DNA of 64,000 nt from Mesocentrotus franciscanus (GCA_037976565.1 CP137675.1:31385820-31449819); one strand, 5' to 3'; shown: positions 23,435-34,771, counted from the stretch's first letter. Numbers and translations: made by a program. The notes: generated from the letters alone by a model not told the origin.

Positions 23435-23899
23435 AGTCCACTGGCCGTGTGAATCGGTGCAAAGGGCTGTTGGTTGGTAGTCTGGGGTTGGTTCTGTAGG
23501 GCATGGGTTCGATTAGAAGAAGAGAATCGTTACAGTTATCACAGTAAGATCCGTGAAGGATGCTACCTGTGGCATGTAAACAGGAAAGCCAGAAAATTGC
23601 CGTTATCACATCTTAAAACCAAGATTAACTAATAATAAAAGACTTTAGTTTTCTAAATAGGCCAATTCTACGAAAATATTTTAGTTTTGCATTACAGAAT
23701 GATTATGCCACATCTTTTGTAAATGACGCATATATAAATTTTCACAAGTTGTTTTCAGACTGAGCATCATGCAAATATAATGTTATTATTATAAAAGTAT
23801 GTTCTTCTATATTTTACCCATTCTCTGCAGGGTAAATCACAACTCCTTTTCAATAATTGTTTGACCTTACGATATCAAATGATTAAGCATTCCAAGGGA

Positions 23900-24160
23900 T
23901 CAAGTGGAACAGAGGAAAGATAAGAGAGCTGATAGATTGAATGGAAAGGGTGAGATAAAAGAGAGCGAAGATCGGGAGAGAAAGACAGAAATGAGAACAA
24001 GAATGGGAACGAAAAGGTGAGAAGAGAGAAGGGGGAGATACAGGGACAGACATAAAAAAGTGGGTAAGGGTTGGAGGAGGAGACGGAGGACGAGAGTGGA
24101 GGGAGAAGAGTAGAGAGAGAAGAGTGGAGGATGATGGGAGGAAGAGGAAGAAGTCGAGGA
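23900..24160. repeat. GA-rich purine tract
   Basis: gagagaaga and ggaggag runs. Reading frames here reflect the purine bias. Confidence 0.75.
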
Positions 24161-24164
24161 GAGG

Positions 24165-24410
24165 AAGAGAATCACTTACGTCTCTCATATTCAGTCCGAC
24201 AAATGAATTCACTTTGATGATGTTCGCTCATGTCAACAGCTCCTGCCGCCTCACTGCTCCGATGACAATTGCTGACGAAATCCTCCGATGGGTAACAAGG
24301 AAACCTTTGGTGGTGTCGGCAACATGGCAACGGGGATCTATAACGAGTCGATCACACTGATCAAAGTGATAGCCTTGATCTTGGAAGAAGAAGAATGGTT
24401 GCATACTCTT
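24165..24410 (-). other. Possible coding relic, unrecognised
   Basis: The minus-strand frame from an ATG near 24400 reads QCDRLVIDPRCHVADTTKGF on to a TGA near 24230, then stays open to a donor-like gagagac/gtaagt. The family is unknown. Confidence 0.2.
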
Positions 24411-24782
24411 GTACTAATTAAACGGAGGTACACTAGTGCATGACAGGTTAGGATGAGCCTGGTATCTGGGAAAGTGGCAAGTTTTGTGAGACGGCATAAC
24501 CGCTAGCACAACAAGTATTCTAGATGAAGAAAGATAAAATATAATATATACATACGGCGTTATACACGGAATATTTAAAGAGGTATTGCTATTATTATTA
24601 TTAACAGGTATTAAAACACTAACATTAAGGGAAAATGTTAGGGTAAATATGGTAGCCTACCATCACTTTGCTTGATTAGCCTCATTCTAATTGTATATTC
24701 GGGTTTAATGTGCTTTTGTGTTCGGTGTGTTAATTGTCAGGTCTGGTGTCGGTCTCTTTGGTGACTGACGTATTACAAATCT
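24411..24782. other. Intergenic, nothing recognised
   Basis: AT-rich, with no exon or repeat identified. Confidence 0.3.
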
Positions 24783-24930
24783 GGGGCCCGTTTCACAAAA
24801 CTTGTTATCTATAACAAATGCTAAATTTCTATGACAAATTTGCTCTTAGCCAATCAGATGCCATGATTTCAGTAGCTTATAACAGTAGCTTGTAACTTGT
24901 TATTGATATCAAGTTTTATGAAACAGGGCC
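24783..24930. mobile_element. Foldback MITE (gggcccgtttcac family)
   Basis: It begins gggcccgtttcacaaaactt and ends with the inverted aagttttatgaaacagggcc. The interior holds agccaatcagatgc. A relative is at 27777-27915. Confidence 0.75.
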
Positions 24931-25590
24931 TTGGGACCTCTAATCACAGTTCATTTACCTGGCGTGAAAGGTCAACAGGGTACTGCAAGGGCGATGATGG
25001 TGCCGGTGATGACGGCAACGATGGTGGCAATGATGTCGGCATTGATGTCGGGATGATAGTACCAGAATACTGGTGAGCTTCAATTTGACATTCGACGTTG
25101 TATACGGACGCGTCGAAGTTCGTTCGTTCGTTCGTTCGTTTGGAACAGGTCTTGTTTGTCGACGATATCGTCTAACACTGCGCTATAAAGTTTGATATCA
25201 AGTAAAATGATTAACCCAGAATACATTTTATTTGTTTTATTTGTTATTATTTAAAGTTGGTATGTAATCATTAGTGGATGAGACAACGTTCATTTTTTAA
25301 TCAAGATGCAGCGGCTGATCCTGGACAGGGATGGCGCAGGGGGAACGTGCCCTCCCCCAACAAAATATATTGGAGGAAATAAAAGAGGGGAAAGGAGGAG
25401 TAGTCTTTTTTGCTTGTCACATATTTGTGGAATTGTGCCTTCCCCGTTAGTCCTAGATCGAGATTATACATGTAAACAATGGTTTCATAAATAATATTGT
25501 TCCGTTGTAAAGTAAATATACTAGTCATCTCATTTTATTTATATAATTTATGTATTAAAGTCCTAAAATGAAATACACTTCCTATTCATC
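24931..25590. other. Intergenic with short simple repeats
   Basis: gatggtggcaatgatgtcgg-type repeats lie at about 24990-25060, and (gttc)n at 25117-25140. No gene is seen. Confidence 0.4.
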
Positions 25591-25839
25591 GCGCCGGTCA
25601 TGGTGGTATAATGGATTAGAAAACACTTTTCGTTGCTTGTTGTTGTTGTTGTTGGGCAGGAGGGGTGTATTTTTGTTGGGGGTGCTTGATGGTCGCTGAT
25701 GATGATGATGGTGGTGGTGTGCCATTCATTGTTTAATACACGTATTCCATATCTATTCCCGGTAGATAAATGCCCACATTCCATACATATTCCTGATTGA
25801 TTAATGCTTGTATTCCATACACATGTCACGGATGTTGTG

Positions 25840-26060
25840 GTATAGAGGTCAGTGGGTGTCGTGGTATAATGGTTCATTATATTAACCGTCAATGCAAGGG
25901 TTTAAGGTTTGAATCCCAACCTGGCACTAACATTCATTGGCAAGATATTAATCCGCATTTTGCCACATTCTACCCATGTGTAAAGGGTACCTGGCAATGC
26001 TGGGGCGATAATAGTTGCATGGTGCCACAGGAAGAGCAGTATTAATAATGCTGTGGCTAC
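25840..26060 (+). mobile_element. tRNA-derived SINE, degenerate
   Basis: A-box-like tggtataatgg and B-box-like ggtttgaatccc are followed by ctggcactaacattcattggcaagatattaatc, which parallels the SINE at 60019. A partial head also appears near 25598. Confidence 0.6.
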
Positions 26061-26109
26061 CCTGGGTAAATAAGACCCCAAATTATAATTATAGTTTCTA
26101 TTATTCAAG

Positions 26110-26351
26110 GTTATGTGAAAATCACCGTCATCCCTGCCGGTGCTAGGAACATCGTTTTGGAGGAATTGGTCTCTTCCCAAAACTACCTGGCCATCAGCAT
26201 TGCTTCAGGACATGACCTGCTAAACATGGATTGGTATATTGACTGGAGCGGGGAGTATCAGGCAGCAGGGACCATTATCAGCTACGAGAGGATAGACAAT
26301 AAAGAACGAGTGGAGATCCTAGGTCCCATCAGCGAACCACTGCACATCTAT
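26110..26351 (+). CDS. Spacer-domain exon 1 of the ADAMTS-like gene
   Basis: The acceptor is attcaag and the donor is tat/gtaaat in phase 0. It encodes the spacer beta strands from GYVKITVIPAG to EPLHIY. Confidence 0.85.
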
Positions 26352-29300
26352 GTAAATAGGGGCTTAACTGGAATATTATTCATGGGATGGCGTTTCAAAA
26401 TAATCGGAAGAGACTTTCTGATATATTGTATGGACATAAAATAACAAAGATTATAAGTAAGCAAGAATATAACAAACACTAAACAAAACAAACATAATAT
26501 CTTTAACAAAAAAATGTGTACTAGTTTTGAAATGTGCATTTACGAGATAAAAAAGAAGAAAAGTTTCGAGAACCATTTTCAGATAGCTAAATGTATCATG
26601 GATTTGACATACCCCATCAGTAATGTACGCGCCTGGCAGGTTAAAAAGAAATATCTCTGTCGGTAACACTCACTACTGTTGAAAATAACATAGATTATTA
26701 ATAAAGCAAGAATATAAAAAACACTAAACAAAACAAATAAAATATCTTTAAAAAAAATTGTTTAGTAGTTTTGAAATGTGCATTTACGAGATAAAAAAGA
26801 AGAAAAGTTTCGAGAACCATTTTCAGATAGCTAAATGTATCATGGTTTTAACATACCCCATCAGTAATGTACGCGCCTGGCAGGTTAAAAAGAAATATCT
26901 CTGTCGGTAACACTCACTACTGTTGGTTGTGGAGTATCAAACAAAATATATAGTTGCATGATTTAATGGGGTAGATGTGCTGATCAACTGGTTTACAGTT
27001 TGTTTTGTCATTGTGTTCTAAAAATTTAAAATATTTTTTGTCAGGTATTGATTTCAATAATATTTACCCAGTGTCCCATTAAATTGGTTAACACATCATG
27101 TACGTCGTACCAACAAATATGTGATGATATTTTCCCTCTCCCCTTTTCCAGCTCCTATTTCAACGAGCTCAGAACCCTGGCATAACATACAAGTATACCA
27201 TTCCGAGAGAAGGGAAACAGACTGCTGTCATGCCGCAGTTTTTCTCCTGGGTCTATACCGATTGGTCCCCGTGTTCTGCATCCTGTGGCATCGGTAAGGT
27301 GTCCTTATCCCTTGTAGCTATGCTCTGTGGAAGCTTGTTAGTGCTACCGAACATACAGGTTAGACAGATTCAGAACAATGAAGCAAGGAGAGGTGATCAG
27401 AATTCTCGTCATCCTTGAGACGAAAACAAAAAAAATCTTGCCAATTTAGTTGAATATTTTGTGGGGAAAAAACAGCAGAAAAGTATTTATCAAGTCCTTG
27501 ACTCGAGCTTCTCCCAAGAGGAGGCAAGGGAACATGATCATTTTTTCCGTTTGTCTCGAGGAACACCTGAGGAAGTCGAAGTTATTAATTTAAAACTGGT
27601 ATCGCGCATTTTGGTCCTGAGTCCTAGTTGGTTTCACGACGTTCTGGTATTGCTATCTCTTCTTCCTTATCCTCATAATTTTGATCTGATGAGAAAGTTA
27701 TTTCGTCTTCTCGGTGGCATTCTTTCATAAAGGGCTTTTATCATCTATATACATGTCCTTAGGTTTGTACAGACCTGGACCCTGTTTCATAAAACTTATA
27801 AATAACAAATGTTAAACTTCGATGACGAATTTGCTCTCAGCCAATCAAATGCAATGATTTCAGTAACTTACAATGTTTATTGTACCCGTTTTTATGTTTT
27901 AAGAAAACAGGGCTCTGGTTATTCATATTTTGGACTGACCATTGATGTCATCATTAAAGCAGTCGCGACTGAGGGTCGAAATCTGGTTATCTGGTTATTG
28001 TATAAGGAAACCAAAGATCCGATCGGTAGACTAACTTGGTTTTAAATACATTGATTCAGGTCGTACGATGGTCCAAACCTACATTTTTAATTTATTGAAA
28101 AACAATTCTGCATAATATTGTTGCATGCTTTTTTAAAATTTTGAATGTATTTTTTTGTGTTTTTATTGCGATATCAGCGTTCGAGTGTGATCTGCAAAGA
28201 GTTGATAGCCGGCTTGGTTGACGACCGATACTGTGAAGGCATAAAACCAGACGATATGCAGCAGACATGCAATGAACAACAGTGCCCTGCCACGTGAGTT
28301 TGTTTTCACCCAGTTGGATCATTCACCAATATCTTTCATTTTCTTCAGCCATTGAATAAAATCTGGATTATCGTGATGCAGTGTGCATTCCATTTAGCGT
28401 GAAGGCAAGGCTACTTCCGTGTGAGGCCCTTCGGCCTATATAAGATTGCAGTCAGTAACATTTCCTGTTCCCACCATATTTTATCCGCGGATGATATTTT
28501 TAAAACTCTCCTTACAGTAAGGATGATTATATACCTCTTCCTGGACAATATTTTGTCCTTGAAGAGCCAGTTATGAAACGTATCACATGATTCCTCCTGT
28601 TAGTGTTCCAAAAGCCTCTGATGCTTTGATTAACAGACATACATTTCAAAATTGTACTCAAGTTATCAAAAGACAAGTTCAGTTTCCCACAGAATAGTTC
28701 TTGATCAATTTTTGTTGCTAGAGATGGTGGGAAGGGCCTTGGCAACACTGCACAGGAAGCTGTGGAGAGGAGGGGCACAGGCAGCGATGCGTCTTTTGTA
28801 TACGTGGTTACACCAACGGCGAACAGACGGTCCTCGATGACGTCGACTGCATAAGTCAGGGCCAAGAGAAACCCGTCACTGAGACCACGTGTGAAGTTGA
28901 CCTGCACTGTGAATCCAATGACAACTGGCAGACAGGCGAATGGTCGCAGGTTAGTTTGTGAAGATGATCGTGAAACAGAACTGCAAAATATGCTGCATAT
29001 TTTTATGTTATGATATTGGAGGAATAATAATGAACATTCAATTTGATCTAACGTGAATTTTTGGGTCGTAGAAAAGCAGTCCACCTGTTGACAGTTCTTG
29101 AATATTGCTCTTGAATATAGGCATAATGGCAAAAACAGGGAGGACCAATTAACAAGGAAATACAATTGAAAACGAAGGAATGTTTTGTCTACTGCAGATT
29201 GCTTAGTAGATAAGGTTATTTAGCAAATGCAAGTCTGAAAGGGTTTCAGAATGAATGAAAGACAACAAAAAAGTGTTCTGTTTCGTGTGGCGGTGGGTGG

Positions 29301-30436
29301 CATACCCGGTCTGTAATCTGCACGAACGTCAACAAACCTTGTGATGTTGCAGGAAAGCCCAGCGACAGGAGACCGTGCTTGTTAGATCAATGCCCTAGAA
29401 GACAGGACCTCTACAACGCTATGCCGGAGTCTCCAGAAAGCCGCTCCTACGTGGACGAATATTCGCTAGACCAATCATCATCGAGCGTGTCCGCTAGCAG
29501 TGACTACCCGGCGAATTTCGGCGAGTGGGAGAAGAAGATTCCCATCCAGAAACACGAATCGGCGGTTAATAGCACGAAGCTGCATCCGCCTTTGCCACCT
29601 GAAGAATTGAATATTACTACCCATGACATTGATGTCATAGAAAAAGATTCTAGAATAAACCATCTTCCAGTTGTGCCAGATTCTCCGTATGTAAATTTCA
29701 TCTTATTCCCATCTGCCCTGAACGACAAGGACCCATCGGCTTCAGATACTGCTGCTCGTCTGCAACATCAGTCTCAAGAGCCTGCGTTTGGGTGGTCAAA
29801 ACAACCGTGGCAGCCGGTAGGTCCAGACCTTAATAGCTTCTTTATTTGTAACTGTAATCATTTTGACATGGGGTTTAATGAAGATAGACGAGGTGTCAGA
29901 GATAAGTGATGGTAATGCCAGAGCATGAAACTTGTATTTAAGCCTATTTTAGTAAAACGTGGATATTATTTGTGTAGGAAAGAGGAACAATATATAATAT
30001 GACATTATACCTTAAATGTAGCCTATATATGTCGATAATCTAACATTGAGTTATGAATCGTTATGTTTTGGTTACTGTACTACATATAAATCGTATTTCG
30101 GAAGGGTAAAATGAGTGACCTATTCCTCACCTTGTCAACAACTTTGTTGGTCCCATGTCTAGCCTTTCACCAACTTGAAGGTTTGCAAATAATGTGCTAG
30201 GTAAATGGGGGAAGGGGTATGGTTCTCACTCCCACATTCCTCTGATGCCCCCCGCCCCATCATGTAATTATCATCTCAATTTCTTTCACAGTGCTCTGTA
30301 ACTTGTGGCGATGGTATCCAACAACGGATAGTGGAGTGTGTTGATAGAATCACCGGCCGAAGAACATCAGCTAGATGCTCCCAAGAAAATCAACCCATTT
30401 CATTGCAGTCTTGTAACTTAGGCATCTGTCCTGGAG
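26110..30436 (+). CDS. ADAMTS/ADAMTS-like gene fragment: spacer domain plus four thrombospondin type 1 repeats
   Basis: Exons 26110-26351, 27152-27293, 28178-28293, 28724-28949, 29274-29816 and 30292-30436. The first two give an ADAMTS spacer (GYVKITVIPAGARNI...YQAAGTII, then LLFQRAQNPGITYKYTIPRE). The rest carry TSP1 repeats, each with W-x-x-C and CSxxCGxG: DWSPCSASCGIG, GPWQHCTGSCGEEG, EWSQ-CSVSCGGG and PWQP-CSVTCGDG. A long acidic Ser-rich linker lies between repeats 3 and 4. Family knowledge: these are secreted matrix proteases or their non-catalytic relatives. No metalloprotease, disintegrin or Cys-rich exon is seen, so a full ADAMTS cannot be told from an ADAMTSL. The junction into exon 28178 is out of phase (see findings). 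Both gene ends are missing or unrecognised. Confidence 0.8.
26436..26924. repeat. Tandem duplication of about 244 bp in an intron
   Basis: gcaagaatataacaaacact through ctctgtcggtaacactcact occurs twice at an offset of 244 bp, in the first spacer intron of the ADAMTS-like gene. Confidence 0.85.
27152..27293 (+). CDS. Spacer end and start of TSP1 repeat 1
   Basis: The acceptor is ccttttccag and the donor is catcg/gtaagg. It ends DWSPCSASCGIG in phase 1. Confidence 0.85.
27777..27915. mobile_element. Foldback MITE, relative of 24783-24930
   Basis: It begins accctgtttcataaaactt, shares agccaatcaaatgcaatgat inside, and ends aaaacagggct. Confidence 0.7.
28178..28293 (+). CDS. TSP1 repeat 1, second half (5' boundary uncertain)
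   Basis: The frame RSSVICKEL...DDRYCEG...QQTCNEQQCPA is a typical TSP1 ending, and the donor ccac/gtgagt is good. The visible acceptor atatcag (28176-28177) would start in phase 0, while the previous exon ends in phase 1. Confidence 0.7.
28724..28949 (+). CDS. TSP1 repeat 2 and start of repeat 3
   Basis: The acceptor is gctagag, which keeps the frame (the earlier ctag does not). It encodes WWEGPWQHCTGSCGEEGH to NWQTGEWSQ, with donor cag/gttagt. Confidence 0.8.
29274..29816 (+). CDS. TSP1 repeat 3 and long acidic linker
   Basis: Open for 181 codons from CSVSCGGGWHTRSVIC to WSKQPWQP, with donor ccg/gtaggt. The acceptor aaaaaag lacks a pyrimidine tract, so the 5' edge is weaker than the frame. 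Confidence 0.75.
30292..30436 (+). CDS. TSP1 repeat 4
   Basis: The acceptor is tctttcacag. It encodes CSVTCGDGIQQRIVECVD to LGICPG, with a donor-like ggag/gtatta in phase 1. Later exons are not recognised. Confidence 0.85.
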
Positions 30437-30529
30437 GTATTAATGATACTTATTACGACTGTTATAATCATATAATTACTGTAATCATTGATAACCAAAT
30501 TGTAACCAAATTAAGAGAAAACGGAGAAA

Positions 30530-30675
30530 CGCCATTCTCATTGACGGCGCACTCGTCTAGAATCGTCAGTGACCTTCATTCAACCACTCAACAACAAACT
30601 AGCTGACGTGCTCCCTCCTCAACTTAAATAATCACCAACAGTAGAACAATTCAAACAGAGTTTGAAGAAATATCT
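30530..30675 (+). pseudogene. LINE reverse-transcriptase C-terminal scrap
   Basis: The reading LADVLPPQLK-stop-SPTVEQFKQSLKKYLI resembles the usual C-terminal end of CR1-type ORF2 proteins. Confidence 0.4.
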
Positions 30676-30747
30676 AATTTGAAACTGTATGCATTCATAC
30701 GGCATGTACTGATTCTTGTGACTAGTGACAAGGTTTCCGCGAGATAC

Positions 30748-30866
30748 CCCACACCCCACAAAACACCCCACACAAATCACATACACACAACACACAAACA
30801 TAAGCATACACACACGCGCACACCACAACCACCCACACACACGCACCCACACGCTCCCTCACACAC
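30748..30866. repeat. CA-rich simple repeat
   Basis: caccccacac and cacacacac runs. Confidence 0.85.
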
Positions 30867-31230
30867 AGAAAATCTGTTTGGATGATAGAAAATCATAATC
30901 CATACTAATTTACTGTATGATATTGTGTGGTCGCATGTTGCCGATATTGTTTCCGGAGGCAATTGATTGGAATTTATAAATAATAATAATATAATAATAA
31001 CAACGTCTCTTATAAAGCGCTTACCACCGAAGTCTCTAAGCGCTATAACACACAGAATAGACTGATAAACAATTACATATTAAACAAAACATAAAAGTGC
31101 AAATAAACCTACAAATTACAATACATATGAAATACACATCAATGTGAACAGAGTAAGTTAATCATTAAAAGCAATTTTGAATAAATGTGTCTTGAGAGAA
31201 GTTTTGAATTGGTTAATAGTTTGACAGTTT

Positions 31231-32523
31231 TTACATTTGAAGGTAGCTTGTTCCAAAGTTCAGCAGAAGCTTTGGAAAAGAGCGATGGCCATAAGAAAGT
31301 GTTGATACAGAAGTAGACATGAGGTTTAATTGAGAAGATGACCGAAGATTACGTGAGGGTTTGTATTCATGGATTAGTTCTTGCAGATAAATTGGTGCCA
31401 ATTCATGAATGCATTTAAAAGTTAAAACCAATATTTTGTACATTATGCGGTACGTCACCGGCAACCAATGCAATTTACGGAGTACAGGAGTTATGTGTTC
31501 ACAAGAACGTGTGTGTGTTACAAGCCTGGCAGCAGAGTTTTGGATTCTCTGGAGTTTTGCTATGTGCGAGTACGGAAGGCCATAAAGAAGGCTATTACAT
31601 TGATCAAGACGGCATGTAATAAATGCGTATACAAGCGTTTCGGTGGTTTTTTTATCAAGAAAATTTCGAATACGACCTATCTTATACAAGGCATATGAGG
31701 CTGAGCGACAAATATTTTTAATATAATCATCCATCCTAAGATCATTTTCAAAGATGACACCAAGGTTACGTGCACTTTTGACAGGTTGTATGGGAACATT
31801 AGCAATTTCGACAGATGGTAATTGGTTGGACTTTCTGAATCGAGATGTTACATGAATAACCTCAGTTTTATCCTCATTTAACTTCAAATCATTAGCAGTG
31901 GACCAAGCTTTGATATCATTTATACATCTTTCAAGTTTGGTAATGACAGAATGGTCGGAATCACGTTTTAAAACAACATATACTTGGGTGTCATCTGCAT
32001 ATATCATTCGGCCTGAACCATGCGCTTCAATAATATCTTCAAGTGGTGCAGTGTACAAAGTAAATGACAAAGGGCCGATGACAGATCCCTGAGGAACATC
32101 TTCAAGTGGTACATGAGGTTTGGATAAAGAGTCATTAATGACAATAGATTGAGAACGATTCATAAAATATGTTTTAAACCAATTCAAGGCAGTACCTGAT
32201 ACACCATATCTATTTCGTAAGCGATCAAGAAAAATATTATGACTGATAGTATCGAAAGCCGCAGAATAGTCTAAAAGTATCAAAACAGCCTCATCACCTT
32301 GGTCCACAGCTAACAACAAATCATTATATACACGTAAAAGAGCAGTTTCAACGCTATGACAAGGTCTATATGCAGATTGCATTTTACTACACAGATTGTT
32401 TGATGATAGATAGCCCTGAATTTGAGAAGCACAAGCACGTTCAATTGTTTTAGCAAGAAACTTAAGGTTGGCAACAGGCCGATAGTTTTTCAAGATTTCA
32501 CAATCCAAGTTTGGTTTCTTCAA
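31231..32523 (-). pseudogene. LINE reverse transcriptase, 430-codon frame
   Basis: Palm motif A LDYSAAFD, motif B PQGSVIGPL and motif C YADD are intact. The thumb reads KLNEDKTEVIHV. The C-terminal part runs QRIQNSAARLVT to LHWLPVTYRIMYK. It is intact apart from the upstream frameshift. Confidence 0.9.
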
Positions 32524-33371
32524 AAAGGAGTGATTTGTGCCGATTTCAAAACACCGGGAAATTGACCACTTTGAATAGACATGTTTATAATTTTGGTAAT
32601 GACTGGTAAAAGCTCATCTAAACATTTCTTAAGCAACCATGTTGGCATTGGATCGAGACTACATGAAGTAGAAGGAGATTTCATTATTATGACTCTGACA
32701 GTATCCTCTGATACTGGTGTAAATTCAGGAAATGAAGAATTGCATGAATCAAGCATGGATACGGAAACATTCGTTTTTGATGAATCCTTAAGAACATTTT
32801 TGATACTCCGAATTTTGTTGGTAAAAAAGTCAGAAAAACGTTCAGCAAGTGAAAGATCAGAATCGTCAGAAGGTAACACCTTGGATACTTTTGGTCTGCA
32901 CAATTTGTTGACTTTTTGAAATAGCTGCTTTGAATAACAGCCTTCAAATTGCTTTGAATGATGGTTTTGTTTAGATTGTTTGATCATGCGATTATATTCA
33001 TAACATTGGCTTTTGAAAATTTGTCGGTCAACTTCTAATTTAGAAGCATTCCAACGTCGCTCAAGGCGTCGTAAGTTCCGTTTCATTTCATGTAATTCTT
33101 CATTGAACCAAGGTGCGTTAGGACGACACCTTATTGTGCGAGTTATTAAAGGTGCGTGCTTGTTTTTAAGGTCATTTAGAACAGAGTCATATTGACAAAC
33201 CAAGTTTTCCAATTCAGATGCGGGAGATTTATACAGAGGTGAATTTAATATATCAGTGCGAAAGACATTAATATCAATATCGCGAAATTTACGGAAAGAG
33301 ATTTTAATTTTTGCTGGTTTTGGTCGCGCAATATTCAGATTACATAACACAGCAGAATGATCAGACGGCAA
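32520..33371 (-). pseudogene. LINE endonuclease end and linker, 283-codon frame
   Basis: It starts at MPSDHSAVLCN, the SDH motif of APE-type endonucleases, and ends SAQITPF, where the frame is lost just before the reverse transcriptase. Confidence 0.85.
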
Positions 33372-33710
33372 ATAACTGGTAGTATTTAAATTTGAGACAA
33401 AGTTATCAGTATTTCGAGTTAGGATGAGATCAAGAGTGTGTCCATCTTTGTGGGTAGGTCCAGTGACATATTGAGTAAGTCCAGCAGAGGTTACGAGATC
33501 TGTAAAATAGTAGCTTCTCTATCAGTCGAGTCGTCTACATGAAAGTTGAAGTCTCCGGCGATGAGAAGTAAACCAGGTATAGATGCAATATCTTCCAAGA
33601 AGGTGCCAAATTCACGAAAGAAAATCGGTGCCAAATGTTGCTTATCTTTTGTTTTTTGAGGCCGATAAAGAATGATGAGGCGCAGAGGTAGACCTTATTC
33701 CTTTTCTTCT

Positions 33711-34091
33711 TTATATTCAGCCTCCTCAGTGATTCTTGAGTATAATGTACACGTGAAGATAAGTTATATATGATTGAATTAAAGATTATCTACTGTTTCA
33801 AAAACCTTAAACTTTATGTTTGTTATTTTTTATAAACAAAATAAATCGTCTATACTTTTCTTATTGAATGAAAAAAGTGGATTATGTTAATCCATTAAGC
33901 CATTAGGAACGTCGATCATGATCGTAAACTAGAATTCATTTGGGACACCCACACTAACATCCACCCTTTTACATGTACATAAGTACATGTATAAAAATTT
34001 AATTATATATCTTACATAACTTCATTCTTTAGTCTTTCCAACTTTTTAATTGCTGAAGTAAATGGCGCATTTTTAGAATACATCTTTTAAG
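33711..34091. other. AT-rich, nothing recognised
   Basis: No ORF, repeat or splice-framed exon was found. Confidence 0.3.
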
Positions 34092-34560
34092 ATTTAAAGG
34101 GTAACCCAATTTTTGTAAAAAGTTTATTTGTATGAAATCAGGAAAATAAGAGAAACAAAAGGGCGTCGGTTTGAAATAAATCGGACAAAACAATAAAAAG
34201 TTATTAATGTTTGAAATATGAGATCACTAAATCTTAGCGAATCTAAAATTGGCAATTTGGTCAGTGGGTTGTGGCATAGCCATGGATAACTCCCCAGTTT
34301 GTCATGTACACAAATATTATTCATTTTTGTTTGCTCCTTGTGCCCTCTCTCTTGGGGCACTACTCAAAACATATTATGGATGTCATTTTGTTAAAGGTCC
34401 TCTGAAAAGAAAAGATCCTCGTTTTTCATGCATTTTGAAGAAAGAAAATTGCATTTGAGTCATTTTGTGTATTGAAACAAATAAGAAATTTGTCCGGTAC
34501 TGCGTAACAGTGACATTTCCGATTCAGCCAATTCGGAGTACCCATACGTAAAGTGATTAC
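34092..34560. repeat. Dispersed repeat, copy A
   Basis: It shares aaataaatcggacaaa, gttattaatg, gagatcactaaatct, ttggtcagtgg and cttggggcactactcaaaa with 39110-39745, and in reverse with about 58010-58250. Confidence 0.65.
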
Positions 34561-34651
34561 ACTTTTAAAAAATCCATTTCTTTCTTACTCTTTGTCCGAT
34601 TTCATTCAATATTTCACCAGTCTACCTCTCTGATTTTCTGATTTCTTTTAG

Positions 34652-34771
34652 CGTAGTGGTCTATTGTTTGGACTTTCATTTAACAATGGAAGGTTATTTG
34701 GACTTGAAGCAGTCCAACCCCGGGATGACAAGTGGAGTCAAAGTAACATCCCGCTCCGTACCGACACCTGA
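34652..34771 (+). CDS. Possible terminal exon, unrecognised
   Basis: It follows a strong acceptor (ttctgatttcttttag) and is open for 39 codons to TGA: RSGLLFGLSFNNGRLFGLEA, ending IPLRTDT. It could be the last exon of the ADAMTS-like gene, but the phase does not join 30436 directly and no intermediate exon was found. Confidence 0.3.
   Translation, partial: RSGLLFGLSFNNGRLFGLEAVQPRDDKWSQSNIPLRTDT

Larger units (their letters stand above)
15040..23640 (+). repeat. Segmental duplication, right copy
   Basis: Partner of 1025-7990. It is longer because it carries an L2-type LINE (about 16200-18075) and about 1.7 kb (about 21780-23490) that the left copy lacks. Confidence 0.85.
30970..33710 (-). 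mobile_element. L2/CR1-type LINE, minus strand, endonuclease (part) and reverse transcriptase
   Basis: The 3' end is at 30970 with an (att)n tail and the motif ctctTATAAAGCGC on the forward strand. ORF2 pieces: 33371-32520 (endonuclease end PSDHSAVLCN and linker) and 32523-31231 (reverse transcriptase with LLDYSAAFDTI, VPQGSVIGP and YADDTQVY). Upstream, 33400-33710 reads GLLLIAGDFNFHVDD on the minus strand, part of the endonuclease. A one-base loss in a T run near 32521 separates the two frames. The 5' end is truncated or too decayed to see. Confidence 0.9.

Noticed and set aside
23883..24212. Leu/Ser-rich minus-strand frames
   Set aside because: They are produced by the purine-rich tract.
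28527..29165. 212-codon minus-strand frame
   Set aside because: It runs antisense to the TSP1 exon 28724-28949, which has the clear domain signal; no family is recognisable in the antisense frame.
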